Source: Bordetella sp. FB-8 (GTDB taxonomy: Bacteria; Pseudomonadota; Gammaproteobacteria; Burkholderiales; Burkholderiaceae_B). Taken from it: a stretch of 64,000 bases of DNA. Position 1 is the stretch's first letter; every line of letters starts with the position of its first letter. The stretch spans positions 868,001 to 932,000 of the forward strand of contig NZ_KB907784.1 of the NCBI RefSeq assembly GCF_000382185.1. The letters are read 5' to 3'. Of this stretch, positions 27,961-37,657 are shown one piece after another. The position numbers were made by a program, and so were the translations under genes. The notes beneath the pieces are model-generated. The model had not been told where the DNA came from, searched no databases, and worked only from the letters and a program-made list of their open reading frames with translations.

Positions 27961-29265
27961 ATGGTCTGGCTGCGTACCCTGCTCTGGTGCGCCCTCTGGG
28001 CAGCCGTGGGCCTGCTCGCGGGCGACCTGTTCACGCCCGCGATCGGCTGGGCGGTGCCATGCCTGGCATTCTTCGCCATGCTGGTATGGCGCAACCATAG
28101 CCTGTCGCGCGTGACGCGCTGGGCGCAGGATCCCACTACCGCCCCGCCCGCCGACGTGGGCGCCTGGGACGACGTGGTGGCTCCGCTTTACCGCTACCTG
28201 CGCATGCAGTCGCGCGTGCTGCAGGAAAGCCACGATGCACTGCAGAACATGGTGGCGGGCGCCCAGGCCCTGCCCGACGGCGTGGTCACGCTCAACAATG
28301 AATTCCAGATCGACTGGTGCAACCGCATGGCCATGCGGCATCTGGGCCTGCGCTTGCCCTACGATCGCGGCAGCAAGCTGCTGAACCTGGTGCGCTCGCC
28401 GGATTTCGTGGCATACGCGCAAAGCGCGGATTGGCCCGAGCCCATACTGGTGCGCCTGTCCAACAGCGGGCAGGAGCGCGTGATGATGATGCAGATGGCC
28501 CGCTACGGACAAAACCAGCACCTGCTGATCTCGCGCGACGTCACGCAGATCGAAAAACTGGAAACCACCCGGCGCGATTTCGTCGCCAACGTCTCGCACG
28601 AGCTGCGCACGCCACTCACGGTGCTGACGGGCTTTCTGGAAACCTTGCGCGACATGCCGCAGGACGCCGTGCCGGCCGAGCAGCGCGAGCAATACATCGG
28701 CATGATGTACGAGCAGGCCCAGCGCATGCAGGCCATCGTCGAGGACCTGCTGACGCTGTCCACGCTCGAATCCTCGCCCGGCGCGGGACCGGCCGTCGTC
28801 AATATGAGCGAGCTATTGCAGCGCGCGCGGCAACAGGCCGAAGCCCTGTCCAACGGCCGGCATGTTTTCGAATGGCATATCGACGAAGACCTGGACCTGC
28901 TGGGCAACGCCAGCGAGCTGACCTCGGCTGTTTCCAATCTGCTGACCAACGCCGTGCGCTATACACCGGACGGCGGGCAGATCAGGGTGTACTGGGAGAC
29001 CGACGCGCAAGGCATGGCCCATTACCGCGTGCAGGACACCGGCATCGGCATCGCGGCGCGCCATATCCCGCGACTGACCGAACGCTTCTATCGCGTCGAT
29101 CGCGGCCGCTCGCGCGCCGTGGGCGGCACGGGCCTGGGCCTGGCCATTACCAAGCACGTGGCCATGCGCCACGACGCCACACTGGGCATCGAGAGCGAAC
29201 CGGGCAAGGGCAGCACGTTCTCGCTGGATTTCCCATCGGAGCGGGTCAGCCGCGATCAGGCCTGA
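27961..29265 (+). CDS. phoR: Phosphate regulon sensor histidine kinase PhoR
   Basis: The 434-residue membrane kinase has two N-terminal hydrophobic segments (residues ~4-45) and a PAS domain (NMVAGAQALPDGVVTLNNEF). The DHp box DFVANVSHELRTPLTVL carries the phosphorylated His, and the ATPase domain shows NLLTNAVRYTPDGGQ, DTGIGIAARHIPRL and GGTGLGLAITKHV. The segment spacing is that of PhoR. It is the cognate kinase of PhoB, encoded 9 bp upstream. Confidence 0.95.
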   Translation: MVWLRTLLWCALWAAVGLLAGDLFTPAIGWAVPCLAFFAMLVWRNHSLSRVTRWAQDPTTAPPADVGAWDDVVAPLYRYLRMQSRVLQESHDALQNMVAGAQALPDGVVTLNNEFQIDWCNRMAMRHLGLRLPYDRGSKLLNLVRSPDFVAYAQSADWPEPILVRLSNSGQERVMMMQMARYGQNQHLLISRDVTQIEKLETTRRDFVANVSHELRTPLTVLTGFLETLRDMPQDAVPAEQREQYIGMMYEQAQRMQAIVEDLLTLSTLESSPGAGPAVVNMSELLQRARQQAEALSNGRHVFEWHIDEDLDLLGNASELTSAVSNLLTNAVRYTPDGGQIRVYWETDAQGMAHYRVQDTGIGIAARHIPRLTERFYRVDRGRSRAVGGTGLGLAITKHVAMRHDATLGIESEPGKGSTFSLDFPSERVSRDQA

Positions 29266-29266
29266 C

Positions 29267-30016
29267 TCAAACCAGCGCGACCTTGCCGCTGGCCAGATCG
29301 TAGAGGCCGCCTACCATCGTCACGGCGCCGCTGGCGTGCATTGGCGCGAGGATGGGCGCGGCCGTCGCCAACCGCGCCGTGGTCTCGATCACGTTCTGCT
29401 CGATGGCCTCTTCCAGCAGGTTGGGCCCCCCCCTGCGCATCGCGGCCTGCGCCGCCGGGATGATCGCATCGACCAGTCCCGGCAGGTGACCCGGCAGCAC
29501 GGCCTTGTCCTGCAGCACCTTGAGCGTGGAGGCCACGGCTCCGCAGTTGCTATGCCCCAGCACCATGACCAGCGGCACGTCGAGAAACTTCACGGCATAT
29601 TCCATGCTGGCGATGGCATCGTCGTCCGCGACATTGCCTGCCACGCGCACCACGAACAGGTCGCCCAGCCCCTGGTCGAATACAAGCTCTGGCGCGACGC
29701 GGGAGTCGGCGCAGCCCAGGATGGCGGCGTAAGGCTTTTGCCCGCGCACGCGGGCCGCGCGGCCGATCGCGTAATCGCGCTTGCGGCTGTGCCCGGCCGC
29801 ATAACGCGCGTTGCCGTGCATAAGTCGCGCCAGAGCGGCCTTGCCGCCGATGCGATTGTCCGGCAGCGCCGTTTCGGCGGCATAGGCCATGGGGGCTGCC
29901 GCGCCCAGGGCCGTGAAGAGGGCGGCGCCCAGGGCCGTGCCCAGAAAGCCGCGGCGCGATGCCCCGGCTCCCAAATCAGGCGTTTCGCATTGGCAATGCA
30001 TTTCGCACTCACACAT
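29267..30016 (-). CDS. Exported beta-class carbonic anhydrase with a Tat-type signal
   Basis: The enzyme interconverts CO2 and bicarbonate with zinc. The 249-residue protein has the beta-class zinc ligands in LGCADSRVAPE and MVLGHSNCGAVAS. The N-terminus carries a twin-arginine motif SRRGFLGTALG followed by a hydrophobic stretch ending AYAAE, so export to the periplasm by Tat is likely. Unusually, the first ten residues (MCECEMHCQC) hold four Cys and one His ahead of the signal. The ATG at 30016 is used; a TTG four codons upstream is possible. Its stop abuts the end of phoR. Confidence 0.87.
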   Translation of the reverse strand: MCECEMHCQCETPDLGAGASRRGFLGTALGAALFTALGAAAPMAYAAETALPDNRIGGKAALARLMHGNARYAAGHSRKRDYAIGRAARVRGQKPYAAILGCADSRVAPELVFDQGLGDLFVVRVAGNVADDDAIASMEYAVKFLDVPLVMVLGHSNCGAVASTLKVLQDKAVLPGHLPGLVDAIIPAAQAAMRRGGPNLLEEAIEQNVIETTARLATAAPILAPMHASGAVTMVGGLYDLASGKVALV

Positions 30017-30166
30017 GATCCGCTCCAAAAGATGATTGACCTCCAGGACCAGCTCCGCATGCGTTTGCGCGACACCCCAGACGCATGCGCATGAATTTAA
30101 AGGACGAACGCGGCGCTTACAAGCTTTCGCAACCTGACCGGGTGCGGACCCGAACCCGGACCCGCC

Positions 30167-31045
30167 CTAGCCTCGGGCCAGGTCGATGAAGGCGCGCAGA
30201 TAGTCCACGCCCACCTCGGCCTCGCGCGCACCCAGGAATATCTGCTTGGCGATGCCCTTGGGACCCAGTTTGACCGGCACGACCGGCATCCGGCTCGCAT
30301 ATTCCTGAACCAGCCAGCGCGGCAAAGCCGCCACGCCCCGGCCGCTGGCGACCATCTGCATCATGATGTCGGTGTCTTCGATGGGCTTCTGGCGCCTGGG
30401 CGTCACGCCCGCCGGCGACAGGAACAGGGTGTAGATATCGAGCCGGTCGATCGGCACCGGATAGGTGATGAGCACTTCGCGATCAAGCTGCCTGGGTTCG
30501 ACGTGCCTGGCCTTGGCCAGCTTGTGGTCGGCCGCGACGACAAGCACCTGTTCGTAATCGAACACCGGCTCGAACACCAGGCCAGGCTTGAAGAGCGGAT
30601 CCGGCGTGACAAGCAGGTCGATTTCGTAGCCGAACAGCGCACCGATGCCGCCGAACTGGAACTTCTGCTTCACATCCACATCCACGTCCGGCCAGGCCCG
30701 CAGATACGGCGAGACGATTTTCAGCAGCCATTGATAGCAGGGATGGCACTCCATGCCAATGCGCAGAGCGCCGCGCTCGCCTTGCGCGAACTGGCGCAGG
30801 CGGTCCTCGGCCAGGGCCAGCTGCGGCAGCACGCAGTTGGCGACGGCGAGCAGGTATTGCCCGGCCTGCGTCAGCCGAAGGCTGCGCCCTTCGCGCAGCC
30901 AGACATCGGTACCCAGATGCTGTTCGAGCTTTTTCATGCTGTGGCTCAGCGCCGATTGCGTCAGGAACAGCGCCCCCGCGGCGGCGGTCAGCGAACCCTG
31001 TTTTTCGACTTCCTGGACGATGGCCAGGTGAATGCGTTCCAGCAT
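30167..31045 (-). CDS. metR: LysR-type transcriptional regulator MetR
   Basis: The 292-residue protein has an N-terminal LysR helix-turn-helix (GSLTAAAGALFLTQSALSHS) and a substrate-binding domain with IGMECHPCYQWLL, a MetR-typical segment. It is divergent from metE, with a perfect MetR operator in the gap, so it is assigned as the homocysteine-responsive activator of metE. Length and start (ATG at 31045) fit the family. Confidence 0.9.
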   Translation of the reverse strand: MLERIHLAIVQEVEKQGSLTAAAGALFLTQSALSHSMKKLEQHLGTDVWLREGRSLRLTQAGQYLLAVANCVLPQLALAEDRLRQFAQGERGALRIGMECHPCYQWLLKIVSPYLRAWPDVDVDVKQKFQFGGIGALFGYEIDLLVTPDPLFKPGLVFEPVFDYEQVLVVAADHKLAKARHVEPRQLDREVLITYPVPIDRLDIYTLFLSPAGVTPRRQKPIEDTDIMMQMVASGRGVAALPRWLVQEYASRMPVVPVKLGPKGIAKQIFLGAREAEVGVDYLRAFIDLARG

Positions 31046-31051
31046 GATATA

Positions 31052-31064
31052 TGAATAATTTTCA
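31052..31064. promoter_or_regulatory. MetR operator between metR and metE
   Basis: TGAATAATTTTCA matches the MetR consensus TGAA-N5-TTCA exactly. It lies 7 bp from the metR start and about 95 bp from the metE start, in an AT-rich divergent promoter region, supporting both autoregulation and metE activation. Confidence 0.75.
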
Positions 31065-31158
31065 TTGAATATTGAATTTTTACCATTTTACTTCATGATT
31101 TTCGATACCTAAGATGCCTGTCTGCACTTCATTTCCGCAAGCAGGCAAAGGTATTTCC

Positions 31159-33528
31159 ATGACCACCATTCACAATCTCGGCTTTCCCCGCATCGGCGCC
31201 AGGCGCGAACTGAAGTTCGCGCTGGAGTCCTACTGGAGGGGCGAATCCTCGCGCGACGACCTCAAGCAGTTGGGCGCGCAGTTGCGCAAGCGCCACTGGA
31301 ACGACCAGGCCGGCCTGGACCTGGTGCCAGTAGGCGACTTCGCCTTCTACGACCAGATGCTCGACATGAGCTTCACCCTGGGCAATCTGCCCGCGCGCGC
31401 GCAGGATTTCCATGGCGAGGCGCTGGACAATTATTTCCGCGTGGCGCGCGGCCGTTCGGCTGGCGCCGCCGCCCGGCCGCCCGAAGGCAGCGCGCCCTCC
31501 CTCGGGGAGGCAGTCGCGCAGGGACAGGAAGGCCGTCCAGTCAGCGTCGAAGAACATGCCGCGTGCTGCGGCGGCATCGCCGCCGGCGAAATGACCAAGT
31601 GGTTCGACACCAACTACCACTACATCGTCCCGGAGTTCACCGCCGCCACCGAGTTCCGGCTGGACGCCTCGCGCCTGCTGGAGCAGCTGGCCGAGGCCCG
31701 CGCCAACGGCACCCAGGCCAAGCCCGTCGTGATCGGCCCGGTCACCTATCTGGCCCTGGGCAAGGCCAAGGACGATTCCGATCGGCTGGCCCTGCTGCCC
31801 AAGTTGCTGCCCGTCTACGGCGAACTACTGGATACGCTCGCCGCGCAGGGCGCGCAGTGGGTGCAGATCGACGAACCCCTGCTGGTGACTGAACTCGACG
31901 AGGCATGGCAGCATGCCTTCAATCTGGCCTATCACCATCTGAAGGCCTGCCGCGTCAAGATCCTGCTAGCTACCTACTTCGGCCAGCTCCATGAAAACCG
32001 CTACCTGGCCGCGAACCTGCCGGTGGCCGGCCTGCACATCGACGCCATCAACGGCCAGGAAGACGTGCTGCCGCTGGTGAACACGCTATCCGAGCACAAG
32101 GTGCTGTCGCTGGGTGTCATCAACGGCCGCAACATCTGGAAGACCAATCTCACCGCCGTGCTCGACTGGATCGAGCCGCTGGCCCAGCGCCTGGGCGATC
32201 GCCTGTGGCTTGCGCCCTCGTGCTCGCTGCTGCACGTCCCCGTGGACCTGCGCAGCGAACAGAAAATGGATGCCCAGATCAAGTCCTGGCTGGCCTATGC
32301 GCTGCAGAAACTGGACGAGTTGCGCATCCTGGGCCGCGCCTTGCGCGAAGGCCGCGACGCGGTAAAGGCCGAGCTGGCCGAGAACCTGGCCGCCCTGACC
32401 GCGCGCCGCGCTTCGCCGCGCGTCAACAACCCTGCGGTGCAGGCCGCCGTGACGCAAATCGACGCCAGCCTGGGCCGGCGCAAGAGCGCCTATGCGCAGC
32501 GCGCCGCCCGGCAGGCCGCCCTGCTCGGACTGCCGTCCTACCCGACCACCACCATCGGCTCCTTTCCGCAGACCGCCGAAATCCGTCACGCGCGCAGCGA
32601 GTACAAGGCCGGACGTCTGGACGAGGCGACCTACGCGACCGCGATGCGGGCCGAGATCTCGCGCAGCGTGCAAGAACAGGAAGCCTTGGGACTGGACGTG
32701 CTGGTGCATGGCGAAGCCGAGCGCAACGACATGGTCGAATACTTCGGCGAGCAACTGCAGGGCTACGCCTTCAGCCAATACGGCTGGGTGCAGTCCTACG
32801 GTTCGCGCTGCGTGAAGCCGCCCATTCTGTTCGGCGACATCAGCCGCCCGAAAGCGATGACGGTGCACTGGATCGCCTACGCGCAATCGCTGACCACAAA
32901 GCCCATGAAGGGCATGTTGACCGGCCCGGTCACCATCCTGAACTGGTCCTTCGTGCGTGACGACCAGCCGCGCTCGGTCTCGTGCAAGCAGTTGGCCCTG
33001 GCCATCCGCGAAGAAGTGCTGGATCTGGAGAAGGCCGGCGTGCGCGTCATCCAGATCGACGAGGCCGCGCTGCGCGAAGGACTGCCGCTGCGCAAGGCGC
33101 AATGGAAGACATACCTGGACTGGGCGGTCGAATCGTTTCGCATCGCCGCCAACGGCGTGTCGGACGAAACGCAGGTCCACACCCACATGTGCTATTCGGA
33201 ATTCAACGACATCATCGCGGCCATCGCCGATATGGACGCCGACGTGATCACGATCGAGACCTCGCGTTCGGACATGGAACTGCTCGATGCCTTCGACGAT
33301 TTCAAGTATCCGAACCAGATCGGGCCCGGCGTGTACGACATCCACTCGCCCAACATTCCGACGCAGGAACACATGGTGCAACTGATGCAGAAAGCGGCCG
33401 AGCGCATCCCGGCCGAGCGCCTGTGGGTCAACCCGGACTGCGGCCTGAAGACGCGCCAGTGGGCTGAAGTGACTCCCGCGCTGACCAATATGGTCGCAGC
33501 GGCCAAGGCGTTGCGCGCGGCGGCCTGA
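31159..33528 (+). CDS. metE: Cobalamin-independent methionine synthase MetE, with an unusual internal insertion
   Basis: MetE transfers a methyl group from methyltetrahydropteroyl-glutamate to homocysteine without B12. The 789-residue protein has [36 protein letters not shown], zinc/active-site motifs [27 protein letters not shown] and [13 protein letters not shown]. It is about 36 residues longer than the E. coli enzyme. The excess is a low-complexity segment at residues ~100-135 between FRVARGRS and AAGEMTKW. The ATG at 31159 follows an AAAGG site. The cell apparently keeps this enzyme although it also has a B12 pathway. Confidence 0.93.
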   Translation: MTTIHNLGFPRIGARRELKFALESYWRGESSRDDLKQLGAQLRKRHWNDQAGLDLVPVGDFAFYDQMLDMSFTLGNLPARAQDFHGEALDNYFRVARGRSAGAAARPPEGSAPSLGEAVAQGQEGRPVSVEEHAACCGGIAAGEMTKWFDTNYHYIVPEFTAATEFRLDASRLLEQLAEARANGTQAKPVVIGPVTYLALGKAKDDSDRLALLPKLLPVYGELLDTLAAQGAQWVQIDEPLLVTELDEAWQHAFNLAYHHLKACRVKILLATYFGQLHENRYLAANLPVAGLHIDAINGQEDVLPLVNTLSEHKVLSLGVINGRNIWKTNLTAVLDWIEPLAQRLGDRLWLAPSCSLLHVPVDLRSEQKMDAQIKSWLAYALQKLDELRILGRALREGRDAVKAELAENLAALTARRASPRVNNPAVQAAVTQIDASLGRRKSAYAQRAARQAALLGLPSYPTTTIGSFPQTAEIRHARSEYKAGRLDEATYATAMRAEISRSVQEQEALGLDVLVHGEAERNDMVEYFGEQLQGYAFSQYGWVQSYGSRCVKPPILFGDISRPKAMTVHWIAYAQSLTTKPMKGMLTGPVTILNWSFVRDDQPRSVSCKQLALAIREEVLDLEKAGVRVIQIDEAALREGLPLRKAQWKTYLDWAVESFRIAANGVSDETQVHTHMCYSEFNDIIAAIADMDADVITIETSRSDMELLDAFDDFKYPNQIGPGVYDIHSPNIPTQEHMVQLMQKAAERIPAERLWVNPDCGLKTRQWAEVTPALTNMVAAAKALRAAA
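31466..31522 (+). repeat. GC-rich repeat-like insertion inside metE
   Basis: This stretch reads CGCCGCCCGGCCGCCCGAAG followed by CGCGCCCTCCC, TCGGGGAGGC and AGTCGCGCAGG. The same order of blocks is seen on the minus strand of the intergenic element at 47781-47864 (CGCCGGGCCGCCCCAAGGCA, then C-run, G-run, GCAG, GCGCAG). It coincides with the extra residues of MetE. The similarity is partial, so the common origin is an inference. Confidence 0.55.
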
Positions 33529-33554
33529 TCTTTATTCGTCCTGGCTGGCCCGAG

Positions 33555-33583
33555 GGCCGCTGCCCGCCTGCGCGGCAGCGGCC
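33555..33583. terminator. Hairpin between convergent metE and the LysR gene
   Basis: GGCCGCTGCC (33555-33564) and its exact inverse GGCAGCGGCC (33574-33583) form a 10-bp GC-rich stem with a 9-nt loop, followed by TTCTT. The T-tract is short, so termination efficiency is uncertain. The position 27 bp after the metE stop is as expected. Confidence 0.5.
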
Positions 33584-33626
33584 TTCTTGCCGCCCTGCCC
33601 CGCGCAGGCAATTTACCCCTATGCAT

Positions 33627-34490
33627 TCAACGCGCCGCCTGCACCAGGCAGCGCACCAGCGCGGCCGCCAGAGGCGCGCGCTCCAGGGGGCGGCGCGCCA
33701 CGATACCGATTTCACGGTGAAAGCCCGGCTCGTCCAGCCCGATCAGACGCAAGCCGCGCGTATCCAGCTGCCGCGTATGCGGCATCAGCGCCACGCCCAG
33801 GCCCTGGCGCACCAGATTGGCGATGGCATCGATCTCGTCCAGTTCGATTGCCTCGCGCACGGCGATGCGCTGCTTCTTGAGAAAGCCGTCCACCAGCCTG
33901 CCGCCGAAGGAGGCGCGGTCGTAACGGATGAAGGGCTGACCGGCCAGCAGTTCACGCCATGCCACCCGCGGCGCATGGCGCGGCGCAGCCAGCACCATAG
34001 GCTCGCGCACCAGCGGCTGCCACGAAAGTTCGGCCGGCAGGGCGAAGGACGGGCGGATCATCACGGCCAGGTCGATCTCGCCGGCATCCACCTGGCCCAG
34101 CAGGTTGAGCGATACGCCCGGCACCAAGCGCACCTGAACGTCGGGATAATCGCCGCGAAAATACGCCAGCGCACGCACCAGCAAATCCTGCTGCGCCGAG
34201 GCGATGGCTCCGACCCGCAGGCGGCCGCTTACCCGCCCCGGGCCGGCGGCCTGCTCGACGATACCCTGGGCCATGGCCACCAGGGCCTCGATCTGGGGCA
34301 GCAGCTCGCGGCCCTGGGCATTGAGCTCGGCCGACTTGGCGCCGCGATCGAACAGCTCAGCGCCCAGCCAGGCTTCGAGCCGGCGTATCTGGGCGCTCAC
34401 GGCCGACTGCGTCAACCCCAGCTGGCGGCCGGCTCCGGTGAACGTGCCGCCCCGGGCCACGGCGACGAAGGTCTTGAATTCACGCAACAT
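33627..34490 (-). CDS. LysR-type transcriptional regulator
   Basis: The 287-residue protein has a typical LysR DNA-binding domain ([20 protein letters not shown], residues ~15-35) and a periplasmic-binding-like effector domain. It is divergent from a VOC-protein gene and the pxpBCA genes, and the gap contains an inverted repeat suited to a LysR regulator. It therefore probably controls that transcription unit, perhaps in response to 5-oxoproline or the VOC substrate; the effector is unknown. Confidence 0.85.
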   Translation of the reverse strand: MLREFKTFVAVARGGTFTGAGRQLGLTQSAVSAQIRRLEAWLGAELFDRGAKSAELNAQGRELLPQIEALVAMAQGIVEQAAGPGRVSGRLRVGAIASAQQDLLVRALAYFRGDYPDVQVRLVPGVSLNLLGQVDAGEIDLAVMIRPSFALPAELSWQPLVREPMVLAAPRHAPRVAWRELLAGQPFIRYDRASFGGRLVDGFLKKQRIAVREAIELDEIDAIANLVRQGLGVALMPHTRQLDTRGLRLIGLDEPGFHREIGIVARRPLERAPLAAALVRCLVQAAR

Positions 34491-34494
34491 TGAT

Positions 34495-34528
34495 CGATAT
34501 TTTTAATTGTCAGACTCAAAAAATATCG
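34495..34528. promoter_or_regulatory. Candidate LysR operator (long inverted repeat)
   Basis: CGATATTTTT (34495-34504) and AAAAATATCG (34519-34528) are perfect inverted copies separated by 14 bp. They begin 5 bp upstream of the LysR start codon and are about 80 bp upstream of the VOC gene. This is the usual layout of an autoregulatory LysR site. Confidence 0.5.
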
Positions 34529-34609
34529 TTTTCCAATCAAAAAAACAATCCATACACTAGCAAGCCATCGCAAGTTGTTTTAATTACGCCTAGCCCGGAG
34601 CCGCTCATC

Positions 34610-35044
34610 ATGACCGCCACGCACACCGCCATCCAGCCCTTTCACCTGGCCTTTCCGGTCCGCGACCTGGAAGAAGCCCGCAATTTCTACGGCAGGAAGC
34701 TGGGCTGCCCCGAAGGGCGCAGCTCGCCCGACTGGATCGACTTCAACCTCTACGGCCATCAGATCGTCGCCCATCTGTCGCCCGAGGCTTGCGGCGCCGC
34801 CGCCCTGAACGCGGTCGACGGCCATGGCGTGCCGGTGCGCCACTTCGGCGTGGTCCTGACCATGGAACAGTGGGAAGCCATGGCCAAAAAGCTGACCGAC
34901 GACGGCACCCAGTTCGTCATCGAGCCCTATATCCGCTTCAAGGGCGAGGTCGGCGAGCAGGCCACCATGTTCTTCCTCGATCCGTCGGGCAACGCCCTCG
35001 AATTCAAGGCCTTCAAGAACATGGATTCGCTTTTCGCCAAGTAA
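34610..35044 (+). CDS. VOC (glyoxalase/dioxygenase superfamily) protein
   Basis: The 144-residue protein has the paired beta-alpha-beta-beta-beta units of the vicinal-oxygen-chelate fold. [18 protein letters not shown] carries a metal-type His near the N-terminus, [15 protein letters not shown] lies in the second half, and [15 protein letters not shown] carries a typical late Glu. Substrate cannot be assigned. The ATG at 34610 is chosen because homology starts there; the upstream frame crosses the regulatory region. It lies 22 bp upstream of pxpB and is probably in the same operon. Confidence 0.8.
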   Translation: MTATHTAIQPFHLAFPVRDLEEARNFYGRKLGCPEGRSSPDWIDFNLYGHQIVAHLSPEACGAAALNAVDGHGVPVRHFGVVLTMEQWEAMAKKLTDDGTQFVIEPYIRFKGEVGEQATMFFLDPSGNALEFKAFKNMDSLFAK

Positions 35045-35066
35045 CCCCTGCTTTGAAGAACATCGA

Positions 35067-35789
35067 TTGAGCGCCGCCGATTCTTCCGCAACCGCCCTCT
35101 GGCGCATCCAAGCCCAAGGCGACCGCTGCCTACTGATACGTTTCGGCGACACGCTCGACATCCGCACCGGACAGACCTGCCTGGCCGCGGCCCGCTTGCT
35201 GCGTGACGCCGCCCTGCCCGGCGTGACCGACATCGTGCCGTCGTTCACGGCCGTGGCGGTGCATTACCTGCCCGGTATCGACGGCCCCAGCCACGCGCAG
35301 ATGGCCGAACGCGTTGCCGGGCTGTTCGCCGGCGGCATCGCCATCGACGAAGCCGCCGGGCGCGACATCGAAATCCCCGTCTGCTATGGCGGCGATCTCG
35401 GCCCCGATCTGCCCGAGGTGGCCGCGTGCGCCGGCATCGGCGAAGAGGATGTCGTGGCCCTGCACACCCAGCCCGGCTGTATGGTTTTCATGCTGGGCTT
35501 CGCGCCGGGATTCGCCTACATCGGCGGACACGACGAGAAGCTTGCCATTGCGCGGCGCGACACGCCACGCCTGAATATTCCGGCCGGCTCAGTCGCGATC
35601 GCCAACCGGCAATCGGTGATCTATCCCGGCGGCCTGCCGGGCGGCTGGAGCATCATCGGCGCCACGCCCCTGGTCCTGTTCGATCCCAGCCGCTCGCCCG
35701 CCGCGCTGCTCGCGCCCGGCGACCGCGTACGCTTCAGGTCCGTGGACCGCAAGACCTACGAAAGCATGAAACGGGGCGACGGCAGATGA
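35067..35789 (+). CDS. pxpB: 5-oxoprolinase subunit PxpB
   Basis: PxpA, PxpB and PxpC form the ATP-dependent prokaryotic 5-oxoprolinase that opens pyroglutamate to glutamate. The 240-residue PxpB (formerly KipI/YbgJ) shows VPSFTAVAVHYLPG, MVFMLGFAPGFAYIGG and YPGGLPGGWSIIGATP, the hallmark motifs. The start is a TTG at 35067. Its stop overlaps the pxpC start as ATGA, so expression is coupled. Confidence 0.93.
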   Translation: MSAADSSATALWRIQAQGDRCLLIRFGDTLDIRTGQTCLAAARLLRDAALPGVTDIVPSFTAVAVHYLPGIDGPSHAQMAERVAGLFAGGIAIDEAAGRDIEIPVCYGGDLGPDLPEVAACAGIGEEDVVALHTQPGCMVFMLGFAPGFAYIGGHDEKLAIARRDTPRLNIPAGSVAIANRQSVIYPGGLPGGWSIIGATPLVLFDPSRSPAALLAPGDRVRFRSVDRKTYESMKRGDGR

Positions 35790-36802
35790 GCATCACCGTC
35801 CTCAAGCCCGGCCTGCAATCGTCCTTCCAGGACCGAGGGCGCATCGGCTATCAACATCTGGGCGTTCCCGTGAACGGCGCCATGGACGAACGCGCCCACC
35901 GCCTGGCCAGCCTGCTGGTTGGCAATCCCGCGACGCGCGCCACGCTGGAAATCACCCTGGTCGGCCCGGTTCTGCGTTTCAATGCCCCGGCCTGCTTCGC
36001 GTTGGCCGGCGCGGACCTGGGCGCCTGCCTCAATGGTGATCCCATACCCGCAATGCGCCCGCATCGTGCCCGAGCCGGCGATCTGCTCACGTTTTCCTCG
36101 CGAGCCGAACCGGGGCGCGGCCTGCGTGCCTATCTGGCCGTGCATGGCGGCTATGCCATCGAACCGGTGATGGGCAGCGAAAGCACTTATCTGCGCGGCG
36201 GTTTCGGCGGCCTGCAAGGCCGCGCCCTGGACAAAGGCGATGTCATCGGCCTGCGCCGCCCGTTGCGCGGCACCGATGCCGGCCTGGCCGCGCTAGAAAC
36301 CGCAATGCGGGAGCTACGCCTTTACCTGCCCGCCACGCTGGTCGGCACACCACGCGCCGCGCTGCGCGTGCTTCCCGGCTCGCATTGGGATCTTTTTGAC
36401 GCCGAGTCCCAGGTAGCTTTCGTACAGACCGAGTTTCGCGTCAGCCCCGCGTCCGACCGCATGGGCTACCGTCTCACCGGTCCTGGTATTCATCAGACCA
36501 GCGCCGCCCAGATGCTGTCCGAGGCCGCCTGCTTCGGCTCCGTGCAAGTACCCGCGGACGGCCAGCCCATCGTCCTCATGGCCGACCGCCAGACCACGGG
36601 CGGCTACGCCAAGATCGCCCAGGTCATCAGCATCGATCTGCCTTTGCTGGCGCAATACGCGCCAGGCCAAGGCGTGCGCTTTACCCTGACCACGCTGGAA
36701 GACGCCCAGCGCCTGGACCAGGCGCGCGAACAGGCCTATGCAGCGCTGGAAACGGCGTTGGCGCCGCTGCGCGCGCAACTGCTGGCCCGCGCCCAGCCGT
36801 AA
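35786..36802 (+). CDS. pxpC: 5-oxoprolinase subunit PxpC
   Basis: The 338-residue protein (formerly KipA/YbgK, biotin-dependent carboxyltransferase-like) has QSSFQDRGRIGYQHLGVPVN, GRGLRAYLAVHGG, SPASDRMGYRLTGP and DRQTTGGYAKIAQVI, all standard. The ATG at 35786 overlaps the pxpB stop. It ends 84 bp before pxpA. Confidence 0.93.
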   Translation: MSITVLKPGLQSSFQDRGRIGYQHLGVPVNGAMDERAHRLASLLVGNPATRATLEITLVGPVLRFNAPACFALAGADLGACLNGDPIPAMRPHRARAGDLLTFSSRAEPGRGLRAYLAVHGGYAIEPVMGSESTYLRGGFGGLQGRALDKGDVIGLRRPLRGTDAGLAALETAMRELRLYLPATLVGTPRAALRVLPGSHWDLFDAESQVAFVQTEFRVSPASDRMGYRLTGPGIHQTSAAQMLSEAACFGSVQVPADGQPIVLMADRQTTGGYAKIAQVISIDLPLLAQYAPGQGVRFTLTTLEDAQRLDQAREQAYAALETALAPLRAQLLARAQP

Positions 36803-36886
36803 AAACGGGTTGGCGCTACGATTATCTTCAAATACCGCCCCGCGGATCGACACCCCTTTTCACAGACATCACGGACGAGAACGGAT

Positions 36887-37651
36887 ATGGCAGCGCAAAC
36901 CACCCTGGACCTGAACTGCGACATGGGCGAAAGCTACGGCGCATGGAAAATGGGCAACGACGAGGCCGTGCTCGGCTACGTCAGTTCGGCCAACATCGCC
37001 TGCGGCTTTCATGGCGGCGACCCGTCCACCTTGCGCAAAACCGTAGCTGCCGCGATCAAACAGGGCGTGGCCATAGGCGCCCATCCCGGCTTCCAGGACC
37101 TGGCCGGCTTCGGCCGCCGCAACATGCACATCTCGCCGCAGGAAGCCTACGACATCACCGTCTACCAGGTGGCGGCCGTGGCCGGCGTGGCTCGCTCGCA
37201 GGGCGGCAGGCTGCATCACGTGAAGGCGCACGGCGCTTTCTACAACATGGCCGCCAAGGATGCCAAGCTGGCCCGCGCCATGGCCCAGGCCGTGCGCGAC
37301 CTGGACAGCGACCTGATTTTCTATGGCCTGGCCGGCAGCGCCATGATCCAGCAAGCGCAAGCCCTGGGCCTGCGTGTAGCCAGCGAAGTCTTCGGCGACC
37401 GCAGCTACCAGCCCGACGGCACCCTCACCCCGCGCACCCAGCCCGACGCGATGATCACCGAGGTGAGCAAATCGGTCGAACAGATCCTGCGCATGGTGCG
37501 GGAGAAAGTCGTCATCGCCACCGACGGCACCCGTGTGCCGGTCCAGCCGGACACGCTGTGCATCCACGGCGACCAACCCAATGCCGTCGTCTTTGCAGAA
37601 GGGATACGCAAGGCATTGCAGGACGCGGGAATCTCGGTGCGGACCGTGTGA
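36887..37651 (+). CDS. pxpA: 5-oxoprolinase subunit PxpA (LamB/YcsF family)
   Basis: The 254-residue protein shows LDLNCDMGESYGAW, IACGFHGGDPSTL, IGAHPGFQDLAGFGRR and VFGDRSYQPDGTLTPR, the conserved blocks of LamB/YcsF proteins. With pxpB and pxpC it completes the oxoprolinase. The order B-C-A matches other proteobacteria. It converges on the 2-hydroxyacid dehydrogenase, with 6 bp between the stops. Confidence 0.94.
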   Translation: MAAQTTLDLNCDMGESYGAWKMGNDEAVLGYVSSANIACGFHGGDPSTLRKTVAAAIKQGVAIGAHPGFQDLAGFGRRNMHISPQEAYDITVYQVAAVAGVARSQGGRLHHVKAHGAFYNMAAKDAKLARAMAQAVRDLDSDLIFYGLAGSAMIQQAQALGLRVASEVFGDRSYQPDGTLTPRTQPDAMITEVSKSVEQILRMVREKVVIATDGTRVPVQPDTLCIHGDQPNAVVFAEGIRKALQDAGISVRTV

Positions 37652-37657
37652 CCCGCC

